Shown piece by piece: positions 1 through 9,053 of a DNA stretch of 64,000 nt. The first letter of the stretch is position 1, and each line of letters begins with the position of its first letter. The position numbers and the translations under genes were made by a program. Source of the DNA: Setomelanomma holmii (Eukaryota > Ascomycota > Dothideomycetes > Pleosporales > Phaeosphaeriaceae); the NCBI GenBank assembly GCA_010015745.1, contig ML978157.1:225713-289712 (forward strand), written 5' to 3'. The notes below the pieces were generated by a model, which was not told where the DNA came from, did not search any database, and worked only from the letters and a program-made list of their open reading frames with translations.

Positions 1-1841
1 CATATGGTAACATATCGCGGTGTGATGCAAAATGAATTGGAAGAGTGTTGTATTGTCTATGTCTTTTTCTTGTGCTCATGCTTCTGTCCACAAGGGCCCT
101 CCGCAGGGTCTGTTTACATGACGTATCTACGATACTGTTCAGGTAAGAGGTGCTTGATAAGGTGAGGAAGCAGCACCAGACACTGACACGTGGCACACGT
201 GATCCACTCCTCCTCATAACCGTCACATAACACCTTGCCAAGAGACGCCTGCTTAAGGTCTTCCTTCTGTCTCAGATCGCATTTGATTTCGTCGGATGTA
301 GAACCAGGGTGGAGGACCAAGATGCGTGCTGTTCTTACCTTCTAGCCGCTCGGCATAAATTAGACCTTGATCGACTACTGATCGGTTAAGTCGCTCCAGC
401 ATCGATCTATGCGCTGGATTCATAATGTTTTCGGTTTCAGACTGTTCCTGCTTGACACGCCTTGGGAGCCGAAATTCATACCAGCAAGGCCGAATGTCAT
501 GATCATTGGTCCAGTTGTGTTTCTTCTCCATATCTGGAAAGAGCTTTGAAAATGCAGCTGTGATTGGTGGTGCTGCAGTGCTTATAACTTGATGCGGTGA
601 TAGAGATTGAGACGGGAACGACAGAAAGGCAATTCAAGATGGAGCAAAACCAGGTAGGTACTTGACAGGTTGCTGAACGGTCCCTTCCAAACAGTGGCGG
701 ACATATATCTCTTTAAAGGTGTTGATTATGTGATTGAACCGTCACAAGGCTCACAGGAAGGAGCTCTGATTGCACAATCTCAAGGCGGCTTCAAGATCAT
801 CAACCCCGTTATTGTGTTGTCCACTAAAACGACCGTTCTGCGCGCTCGCTTAGGAAACAAGGTAGTAAAGTCAGGCTGCTCTAATCTCAACATTTTGTGA
901 TAGGCTTAGTGCTTACTGAGGCTTACGCCCCTTTCATTCAAACCGGCAGGTCCCCCAAAAAGAAAACTGCAAGCCTGGATGTAGAACCAACAACACCGAA
1001 CACAGTTGTTGGAAGTGATTTGGTGACAATCAGACAAAAGACAACAAGACTGCCCGTTCGCTCAGCCTTACTTAAGCAGCGTACCGGCGGATTAGTAGTT
1101 AGGTGGGTGACCACTAGCGAATACCCGCTGTTGTATGTGTTGAAGGGCGTAGATGCTCCACCGATACCTCTCACGTGATCGCGCGTAGTTAGTGCCTTGG
1201 CAGCCTCTGAGAGCCTCATACAGGCTCTCACGCGCCTTCCAATCAACAACATATCATGGCAAAACTTGCTCACTCCATCAGTATGTTTTTGCGATCTTGG
1301 ACCACTTTCTGAAGGCCGCTGTGTACATGGTGGAGAAAATGAGCCGAGTAATGTTATGTTTGAATGGATACAGATGGGTCTGGAAGAATATGAGTGGCAG
1401 AATGCTGATTTCAAATACCCCTTTTTGGCCACGGACACGTAGTGTCCTTGGGTCGCTGTGTCCATATTCTATGCATCCTCGGGAAGCGCTAAGCATGTTC
1501 TTTTCCTGCAATGCCCTCCACAGCTCAGACGAAGTAACGTTTTGGACATCTTGTAGCGAAGTGTGCCATAGCAACCACAAAGTCTGCATGTCGTCGTGAC
1601 AGAAATGCTCGAGAGTGCCAGCGCGCAGGTGCCTGGCATGAATTTACCAATATGATTGCAGGATGCGTATATAGTTCTTGATTCAGTGACCCATTTCAAC
1701 AGCAACTTCTCTTCCATCTAGTTCCCGTGGTGCTTCTTGATGGTAGTCCTGTCCTTTCTGGGTAGACTGAGAACGCGCTGTGACTCCATGCAGTTCCGCT
1801 TTCGCGAAGTGCTCCTCAGCCACTGGCTCGGTCCGTTGTCG
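1..1841. other. no confident gene; possible coding relics
   Basis: I find no gene I can support here. On the minus strand at 531-340 and 320-114 two open stretches in different frames could be pieces of one decayed gene. The second ends with a C-x2-C ... H-x3-H arrangement that could be a zinc-finger relic. No splice pair joins the two in frame. On the plus strand 670-1442 has several overlapping open stretches with no recognisable domain. Confidence 0.3.
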
Positions 1842-2540
1842 TCATTGCTTTGTCAGGAGAAGCCATAAGATGCTCCCAGTTATGATGCCGATTATAGGCA
1901 AACCAACCCCTAATCCTACACCAAGCGCAACAGCAAGGCTGGGTCCACCCGAGAGTACTTGCGAAGATTGCTTGTTTGCATCCAAGCTCGAGGACGATGG
2001 TGAGGGCATGATCCTTGTCGACGTCACTGGAACCGACGTCACTGGAATCGGCGTGACTAGAACCGACGAAGACTTCGACATGGTCGCGGACTCCTTGCTT
2101 GCAAGCTCGTCTAAATCCTTCAATTCGAATCGGCCCGATCTATCGCAACAGTCTGCTTGACATCACCAAGTTCCATCAGTGCACTTTGTTATCCGCACCT
2201 GGCTATCCGTGACTTCAGAACAACGATTGATACAGTATTCGCTTTTCTAGGTCTGATCTGTGCAAGCTGTACGCCAATAACTTCCGTTTCCAGTCTTTCC
2301 CGTCGCGTCGTACGGATTCCAGATCAGGCCGCTCGATTCGCATCTATCGTTTTGGTCGTATCGGAAGTCGTAACACATGGAGTGACGGTCTGGGCGACAT
2401 GGATACATTCTATCTGCATTTTCTTGTCCGTTGCGGAAGAAGCAATGACTGAACGATTCCTCACCTTGCGCAGTTGAAAGAAGAACGAAGAAGCAAACAG
2501 TCAAGAAACCAAGTCCAGAGCGTAGATGCGGGCCGCGCAT
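1842..2540 (-). pseudogene. broken secreted/single-pass membrane protein gene, two in-frame stops
   Basis: One reading frame runs from an ATG at 2540 to a stop at 1842 (233 codons), interrupted by TAG at 2249-2247 and TGA at 2165-2163. Both sides stay in the same frame and read as one protein. It has a signal peptide (about residues 1-26), a Cys-rich ectodomain, a Ser/Thr/Val stalk with repeated VT-P units, and a Gly/Val/Leu/Ile membrane helix close to the C-terminus. The layout matches a common fungal family of Cys-rich ectodomain plus stalk plus one membrane segment, function unknown. The TAG follows ACTDQT, where a Trp would be typical, so TGG-to-TAG is the likely change. Stop readthrough is an alternative but less likely explanation. 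Confidence 0.6.
2019..2063. repeat. three 15-bp tandem repeats
   Basis: Three consecutive 15-bp units of the type CGACGTCACTGGAAC (2019-2033, 2034-2048, 2049-2063; the third has several changes). They lie in the stalk-coding part of the broken membrane protein gene and encode its repeated Val-Thr-rich units. Confidence 0.7.
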
Positions 2541-3178
2541 TCTGTGAGATGTTATCCAGTAAGGCCTATAAGGCTGCGCTTGATCACCTGTGATGCTGGG
2601 CTCATATATGCACTATGTGAAGGCCATACAAGTACGGCGACTCTCAAGTTTCAGCCTCTCGGAACCCCTATGCATCTCCAAAGCCCATAATTCTAGTCAG
2701 AATTCACCCCACGGAGGGGCCAGATACATGCCGTCCTGCAGTCGTGGATAGGAAGTGATTGGGCGCCTCTCGTTTTCTTAAGCGAGGAATCGCGTCGCTC
2801 GACACACCCTGCGCACTGTACACTTCATGTATCAGCCAACTACAACTAATGGTGTGCGCCACATAACTTATGCAAACCACTTCGCAAAGGATTTACAGCG
2901 ATCAGCTTGCTGCTTCAGCTACTACGGCATCTTTATCGCGAACTTTGTGCAGGCTTTGACTCACTCTTACTTACAGCGTCTAAATATAGCACTAACCTCA
3001 CCAACTAGGAATTGGTTGTCAAGATCTGTGTTGGCGGAGACAGTAGGATCAAGGGACTTGTAGGTGGTTGACCAAGGGCTGCTGCCTCACTAAGTCACTG
3101 TACGTGACGTGACCGTACGGTCACTCGAGCCCTGAAGCCGTGGTCGACATCTCTTTGTTTTTACATCACTCGAAAGGG
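2541..3178. other. intergenic, contains a 16-bp palindrome
   Basis: No gene seen. It holds the upstream region of the broken membrane protein gene and the 3' flank of the hydrolase. The only clear element is the palindrome at 3109-3124. Confidence 0.5.
3109..3124. promoter_or_regulatory. perfect 16-bp palindrome
   Basis: GTGACCGTACGGTCAC equals its own reverse complement and directly follows a TGACGT (CRE half-site-like) sequence. It could bind a dimeric regulator. It sits just beyond the 3' end of the hydrolase rather than in an obvious promoter, so its role is unknown. Confidence 0.4.
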
Positions 3179-3967
3179 TCAAACATGATTTCTTCCTGTT
3201 ATATTCTCCACAGCCCGAAGCAGAAACTGCAACAGTTTATCGACTTGGCTGAGCATCACCATATGACCAGCATCGCATTCCGTTACATCAGCCCGCGCAG
3301 CAGCAAAGTTCTGCCGAAGCTGAACTGGCAACAGGCGATCTTGTTGACAAACCAGATAATGGCATTTGACCTCTTCATGCCCCGTGAAGCGAAGCTCGGC
3401 ATCCCAATTCGCCGCGGGCTGGGGACGCATGCGTGAGTTCCAGTATTGAGCATTTACATCGTTCAAGCCGTTGAACAAATTTGAGAGCGCATCCACACCA
3501 TAGACGTGTTCGCCCTTGATTTCGAAAAAAGGTGGTGGCACGGTAGTAGCTCCCCGAGAGTAGACGCCTGCGCAGATGAACGCAAAGCCAATCACTCCCC
3601 CAGCCTGTCCGGCTTCATTCCTGCTCTTTCGCGTAAGGCCCTCAACTGCAGCACTTCCGCTGAACCTGCGATATCGTCAGTTTAGCTTTAAAGCCCTGGA
3701 CCGTCAAGAACAATACCCGCCTGCGGAGTGCGCAGCTACGACAACCTCACGGCCTTTCGACACCAGAGGCTCGATATAGCTGCGAATGCCAACAATATCG
3801 TCTTGGAGAGTGATAATATCAGAAGATCCGTGGCCGGTGCTGCGAAGCTCGGCGACAACGACTTCCAGCTCCTGCTCTTTCAACTTGGCAACGAGTTGGT
3901 CGAAGACGCCTGACCCGGTTTCCCAGAGGCCAGGGACAATCACAATGGCGGGAGATGTCTTGTCCAT
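3179..3967 (-). CDS. alpha/beta-hydrolase fold protein (esterase-like)
   Basis: Two exons, 3967-3717 and 3620-3179, joined over a 96-nt intron (3716-3621; donor GTATTG), giving 230 residues. The early VPGLWETGSG segment is the oxyanion-loop region. The nucleophile elbow is H-S-A-G-G with Ser81 as the expected catalytic serine, and DAGHMVML near the end supplies the expected catalytic His. No signal peptide is seen, so it is probably cytosolic. The size and motifs fit the small AB_hydrolase (salicylate-binding-protein/methyl-esterase-like) group; the substrate cannot be inferred. The codon at the nucleophile elbow is split by the intron. It is transcribed divergently from the SWIM/RING gene. 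Confidence 0.8.
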
Positions 3968-4082
3968 GCTGTAGCGATACTCACAATGGAGAGATGTGGA
4001 AGCGGGTTCAAAGCATGTGCAAAAACGAAGAGGTCTCTATAAAACTGATCAATTGTTCAGCTGGGTCAGATTTTCATCGTGG

Positions 4083-4122
4083 TAGCTCTAGGCGTGCCAT
4101 ATTAGCTCCAGGCGTACCAAAT
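4083..4122. repeat. 20-bp tandem duplication
   Basis: Two adjacent 20-bp units that begin TAGCTCTAGGCGTGCC and TAGCTCCAGGCGTACC, differing at a few positions. Confidence 0.7.
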
Positions 4123-4264
4123 GGCTGATGTGATCACGAAGGTAATATGCTAGATATGCTTCTGGAATTTTGTTCTCAAACATGATGACAAGGTTTTTGC
4201 CGAAGAGAGCAACAGTAAACTGTGGACAAATTCCAGGTAGCGAAGTAGCAAGTTGTCAGATGGA

Positions 4265-4288
4265 TGACGTCAATCACGTGCGCACGTG
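4265..4288. promoter_or_regulatory. CRE plus double E-box
   Basis: TGACGTCA (4265-4272) is a perfect CRE for ATF/CREB-type bZIP factors. It is followed by CACGTG at 4275-4280 and again at 4283-4288; together the latter form the 14-bp palindrome CACGTGCGCACGTG, a bHLH-type site. They lie about 180-200 bp upstream of the SWIM/RING start. Regulation by these factors is inferred. Confidence 0.5.
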
Positions 4289-4467
4289 CTCGCTTCGTGG
4301 AAGGCGCGTTGCACTCCAGTTCCGCTATCGTTATCGCCACTGCCTCACTACCACTCGCCCCACCAACACATCACAATACAAACAAACAGCAGCGTCAGTT
4401 GTACCGGTCACTTGTGTGCGACTCTTTGCTGTAATTCACCTCTCTATAACTCGAAAGCACTCACAGC

Positions 4468-5466
4468 ATGGACTCCGAGCCGAATCTCCCAACTCCACGA
4501 CCGTCGCGCAAGCGCAAGACGACGAGTTACGCCGAAGACGATGGCAATGCGCCCTTCAACTACCAATCGCCACCGAAGAAGTCGAAGAAAGCTGCGAAGC
4601 AAAACGAAGTGGTCGATTTGACTGCTGATTCACCTAAGAAGTCCTCACCGAAGAAGAAAGGCAAGCGCGCAAGCAATCAGTCTATGGAGGAGAAGCGTCT
4701 CCGGCGATATCGTGCGGCCCCACCACAGAGCTACCTCGAGATCAAAGGACGAGCCATGACGCAACGACTTACAGTCCTATCGAGGGAACGCTGCGGAACT
4801 GACGAACTGCCCGAAGAGAAAGTCGTGATGGGAGGGTCGACTGGCAACGTGTACACGCAAAAGATTGGACTCGTCCCGAGTTGCGATTGTCCACATGCAA
4901 TGAAAGGACACCAGTGCAAGCATATCATTTATGTCATGCTGCGAGTGCTCAAGGCACAAGAGAATGTTGCGTACCAATTAGCCCTCACGAGTACTGAGCT
5001 GCGTAAGACATTGAAGCATGCACCACCGATTCCAGGTGTCGAGACGGATCCGACCGATGCTCAAGGCGAACAAGACGGCAACCGCAAGCCTGTCGAGGGT
5101 GAATGTCCAATCTGCTATGATGATCTCAACGCCGACACAGACGCCGTCGTCTACTGCAAAACCAGCTGTGGGAACAATGTACACAAGGACTGCATGCAGA
5201 AGTGGATATCAATGACGCGAGACAAAGCAACTTGTCCGTACTGTCGAGCGACGTGGGCAGTAGAGGATGGTTTCGATGGCAAGCTGGGCACCATTGACAC
5301 CAAGGGCCTGGAGCGGAATGAAGATGGCTATGTTAACGTGGCGGGTCAGCTTGGGTTGAGCGGCAAGCGTGACTACTCAACTTACCACCCTCACTGGGTG
5401 CGTCAACAGCTAGGTTACGATCGTGGACGAAGACGGGACTTTGACGATTACGACGACGAGTTTTAG
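4468..5466 (+). CDS. SWIM zinc finger + RING finger protein, candidate E3 ubiquitin ligase
   Basis: Single exon, 332 residues. A basic, Pro/Lys-rich N-terminus (about 1-85) carries VVDLT at residues 48-52, the classic hydrophobic core of a SUMO-interacting motif, followed by acidic/Ser residues. A SWIM finger (C-x-C ... C-x-H, about residues 139-156, core CDCPHAMKGHQCKH) is followed by a RING-type finger starting CPIC at residue 213 and ending CPYC near 260. The C-terminus is acidic. SWIM+RING proteins of the ZSWIM2/MEX type act as E3 ubiquitin ligases. The SIM-like core suggests SUMO-dependent substrate choice, which is inference. Lys-rich stretches suggest nuclear location. Confidence 0.85.
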   Translation: MDSEPNLPTPRPSRKRKTTSYAEDDGNAPFNYQSPPKKSKKAAKQNEVVDLTADSPKKSSPKKKGKRASNQSMEEKRLRRYRAAPPQSYLEIKGRAMTQRLTVLSRERCGTDELPEEKVVMGGSTGNVYTQKIGLVPSCDCPHAMKGHQCKHIIYVMLRVLKAQENVAYQLALTSTELRKTLKHAPPIPGVETDPTDAQGEQDGNRKPVEGECPICYDDLNADTDAVVYCKTSCGNNVHKDCMQKWISMTRDKATCPYCRATWAVEDGFDGKLGTIDTKGLERNEDGYVNVAGQLGLSGKRDYSTYHPHWVRQQLGYDRGRRRDFDDYDDEF

Positions 5467-7295
5467 CATGATCATCAGACAGGCTCGACTGATTTATTTG
5501 CGGGCTAAGAGTCTCTGGAGTTATAGGGGTACAACCTCGTGTGACAGATATACCCGGCTATCTTTCATGGCGTTTTGAGGCAGAAGTTGGCACACGACAT
5601 TTTGTCAGCGGTGGCGAACGGCAAGTGTTGTCGTCTTTTTCGACCAAATTGTGTGTTGGTTCAAGACCGATTTGCATTCCATCGTGTGGAAGTACTCAAA
5701 ATGCCTAGTCACAGCTGTACGGCCATACCATCGATACCGTTATACTTCAGGAGGAACATGAAGAACTGAACATGTTCATATTTGAGCGCCGGCTCCCATC
5801 TGCTCCAATGGCCTTGCGAAGTGGTGTTGATGACGATCAGCGCGAAGCGCAGTCGCAAGCCAAATTCATGTTCGCGACAATGCTAACATTAGCCTCCGCG
5901 GCAGAGCTTGCTTTCATCGACTACTTCTGCGTCCCTGTGCTCTCTATGTGCAGCACCTGGCCCTGCATCCGCAGCCTGCAACCGCACTGTTATCGTAGCA
6001 CGGCAGATGCGGGCTCGTCACAGCCACGACAGCAACATGTTCGCAGAAAGCAAACACGAGCCGTGTAACGATAGACTGAGCTCGCGAAACTCTCTAGCCC
6101 TGTGGCTAATAAAGTCTTGCAGAATCAACGCTAGAGTAGTCGTTGGTGGCTTGGTGTCTGTTCACCTTGAAAAGCGCCGGTTGAGATTGATTTGCTGCCA
6201 TTAGACTTGGCTATTGTCGATAGAGTTCTTACAGACCTGTCATCAGATCATGCACATTGTCACCATCGCTTTCGGATTTGCTCCGAGTTCCTGCAGTAGC
6301 GCCCAGCGACTGCACTCTCTTGCAGCCTTGCCGGGACGTCGAATGTAATTACCTGCATCTCGCACCGGCGATCCCAACACCAACACCCTAAACAAACTAT
6401 CGAATACTCTCTCGGGACCCGGCTGAATCCTAACCCAGCCTCACCTGCCCCAATTCCGCTGTCGTAATTCCCGAATCGCGAAAGGGGGCGGCGGAGCCCG
6501 GCAGCACGGCACGTGTAGGTAGTTTAGCGTAAGATGAAACATCGTGATGGTCATTTTGGAAGCGTGGTACGGGCGCGCTGGGTGATGAAACGAATGCGGG
6601 AGGGATCGTCAGATAGGCAGCGTGGCTGTGCTCGGCATGACAAGCGGGTCTTGGGGGTGCCGTGGCGGGAATCTCATTTGGGCGAGGCTGGGTGAGGGTG
6701 CGTGCGTGTGGGTGTGAGTGTAATTCGGGAGATGAAATAATGCAATTCAAGTCCGCGAGTAGTGAGAGTGGGCAGTAGAGGATGTGGTGTGGTTTATGAT
6801 TTGATATGTTGTGTCTCACAATCAAGGTCTATGGAGAGGATTGTGTTTAGTGAAGACTTTCGTTCAGAAGTGCTATGGACAGAAGATATAGAACTCCGCA
6901 CCATGCCTGGGTGCTTTTGACCAAAATCGCGCGAAAATTAAATGACTCTAGGAAACATGCAAAGACACAAGGAACTCGTAAGACATGGTTGCAATGCCCT
7001 ACCTCATCAGGTCTTGAACCATCACATCTTCCCCAGCAGGTAGGTCGGCAACATCGATGGAAAAGACAGCGTATATTGTCGCAATTGTACATGACTGTCT
7101 GATCCGTCCTTTTCCACAACATAGCAAAGAACCACACCGCATCAACATCTGCCGCCTGCCCGAGGAGACGCGAACCAGTAAAAGACTTGACAAAGGGACA
7201 TGCAAAGAAAGGGGGCCAAGTGACCCTTTGAGCGCGCTTCAAAGCACGTGTACAGAACGCATTAGCTCACCTACAGGTCGCGACAAAGCAGACGC
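5467..7295. other. intergenic, no gene recognised
   Basis: About 1.8 kb between convergent genes. Only short open stretches without domain features or splice-compatible partners are present. I see nothing to annotate. Confidence 0.5.
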
Positions 7296-9053
7296 TTAGT
7301 AGGTGCCGTAGCCGGATCCATAGCTGCCGCCGGCAGCGGGAGTCGGGCTTGGGGTGGTCTCACCCTTGACCGGGGTTGGGTAAGGGGTCTCGACGGGCTT
7401 TGCGCTCGAGGGAGCCGGGACCTCACCGTAGCCGGAGCCGTACTCGGGAGCCTTGGAGGACTCAGCGGGCTTCACAGACGACGGCGATGGGTATGGAACC
7501 TCGCCCTCGGAGGGAGTCTTGGATGGCGAGGGAGTCGCGTATGGGACCTCAGAGACGAACGAGAAGTAGGGGAGGCTGCTGGTCTCGCTGGGCTTGGTGG
7601 GGACATCAGTGCCATACGAGCCAGTGCCTACGGGGTAAGCAGGCTTGGTCGAGGTCTTGAAGCCAGTGGGGCCGGCAGGGTATGGGTGAGTTCCATTACC
7701 AATGGGGTACTTGCCAGAGGGAGTGGCAGACGGCTTGGGAAGATCAGCACCGCCGGAAGGCTTGACTGGCTTGCCAGAGGAGACGGGGTACTCGCCCGCG
7801 GGCTTGGATGGGTAAGCGTTGGCGGGGGTAGCAGAGGCCTGGTCTGAGCCCTTGGTGACGGTGACAGTCTCCTTCGCAGTAACGGTAACAGTGACAGGAA
7901 CGGCGCACTCCTCGCCAGCGGGCTTGGAGCCAGAGGCAACTGGGTAGCCTTGCTCACCAACGGAGGGAACGTTGCCGGAAGGAGTAGCCTTGACGGTGAT
8001 GTACTTGGTGGAGGTGGTGGTGGACTTGATGGTGGTGGTTCCAGTGGGTCCCTCGGGGTAGCCCTCGCCGTAGGCAGTCTTGTCGCCTGGCTTGCCAACG
8101 GTGACGACGACGGTCGAGTAGACAGTCGAGGTGCTGGTCTTGACAACCTCGGTGGTGACAGGGTGGGCGGTCGAGCCAACGCCGACAGTGTAGACGAGGG
8201 TCTCGGTCAGGGTCTTGACGACCTCAGAAACCGGGTACTCGCTGGTGATCTTGGCAGGGCTGGATGGAGATGGGGTCTTCTCGGAGCCCTTCTCGATGCA
8301 GGTGGTGCCAACGGGAACGACCTTGGTGACAACTGCGCTCGACTCAGTGTAGATCTGAGTAGAGTAGATGGTCTTGGTGATCAAGTCGGTCAAGGGAGTG
8401 CTCGAGGGCTTGACGCCAGTTGGGTAACCAGCGCCACCGGAGGGCACGACACCAGATCCGTATGGCTTGCTGGAGGCAGCCTCAGGAACAACGGAGGAAG
8501 GACCACCGTAGCCACCCGATGGCTTAGCGGCGGAGGGAGAGACTGAGGGAGAGGGGTAGACGCCCGAGGGAACGTAGCTCGAAGATGGGACAGCACCCTC
8601 TGGAACCTTGGGGGTCTCAGCGGGGTAGCCTCCGCCGTAGGAAGACTTGACAGGAGTGCTCTCAGCGCCAGCGGGGGTGCTCTTGCCGCCCTCTGGAACC
8701 TCAGGAGTTGGGTAGGGAGTTGGGGCAGCGGAAGGAGTGCTCTTGCCACCCTCTGGAGTCTCTGGGCTGGGGTAAGGGGTCTCCTCGACTGGAGGGTACG
8801 AGGCAGCGTTGGGTGGGTAGGAGGTCTCGAAAGCATCAGCCGAAGACTGGATGTATGGGACAGCGACCGAGGATGGAATTGGTGTCTCGGCTGGGAGAGG
8901 AGTCTCAACAGGCTTGGCGGATGAGACACTGCCGTAGCTGCCGCCACCGTATGGCGGGTTGACGCCGTACTGACGACGAGCATGGCGGTTGCTGCGAGCC
9001 TCAGCGGCATCAGCGGCCGCAAGGGCGGCGAGGAAGGCGATGGTAAGCTTCAT
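7296..9053 (-). CDS. secreted Pro/Ser/Thr/Tyr-rich repetitive protein, probable cell-wall/surface protein
   Basis: Single exon, 585 residues. A signal peptide (about 1-17) is followed by a dibasic Arg26-Arg27 before Gln28, a likely Kex2 processing site. The rest is low complexity: imperfect repeats of the kind TPYPxPExPEGGKSTP, many Ser/Thr-Pro stretches likely to be O-mannosylated, and Val/Thr-rich segments such as VTVTVTAKETVTVT typical of fungal wall proteins. The C-terminus is Gly/Tyr-rich (SYGSGYGTY) with no hydrophobic tail, so no GPI anchor is expected. Very few Cys are present. No catalytic domain is recognised. Function is inferred as a structural or adhesive surface protein. The repeats create long spurious open frames in the other phases. 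Confidence 0.75.
   Translation of the reverse strand: MKLTIAFLAALAAADAAEARSNRHARRQYGVNPPYGGGSYGSVSSAKPVETPLPAETPIPSSVAVPYIQSSADAFETSYPPNAASYPPVEETPYPSPETPEGGKSTPSAAPTPYPTPEVPEGGKSTPAGAESTPVKSSYGGGYPAETPKVPEGAVPSSSYVPSGVYPSPSVSPSAAKPSGGYGGPSSVVPEAASSKPYGSGVVPSGGAGYPTGVKPSSTPLTDLITKTIYSTQIYTESSAVVTKVVPVGTTCIEKGSEKTPSPSSPAKITSEYPVSEVVKTLTETLVYTVGVGSTAHPVTTEVVKTSTSTVYSTVVVTVGKPGDKTAYGEGYPEGPTGTTTIKSTTTSTKYITVKATPSGNVPSVGEQGYPVASGSKPAGEECAVPVTVTVTAKETVTVTKGSDQASATPANAYPSKPAGEYPVSSGKPVKPSGGADLPKPSATPSGKYPIGNGTHPYPAGPTGFKTSTKPAYPVGTGSYGTDVPTKPSETSSLPYFSFVSEVPYATPSPSKTPSEGEVPYPSPSSVKPAESSKAPEYGSGYGEVPAPSSAKPVETPYPTPVKGETTPSPTPAAGGSYGSGYGTY

Larger units (their letters stand above)
3968..4467. promoter_or_regulatory. 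divergent promoter region between hydrolase and SWIM/RING gene
   Basis: About 500 bp shared by two divergent genes. It contains a direct duplication at 4083-4122, a CRE-type palindrome at 4265-4272 and two E-box palindromes at 4275-4288. No TATA box is obvious. Confidence 0.5.

Noticed and set aside
938..1465. 175-codon minus-strand open frame starting with ATG
   Set aside because: Composition is unlike a protein domain, and no family features, splice partners or promoter elements support it.
6430..6825. 131-codon minus-strand frame
   Set aside because: Pro/His/Ser-rich low-information sequence without conserved features.
7376..9022. Several long open frames on both strands overlapping the repetitive secreted protein gene
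   Set aside because: They arise from the Pro/Ser/Thr/Gly codon bias of the repeats; their products are low-complexity Arg/Pro or Gly/Asp strings without a start context or domain.
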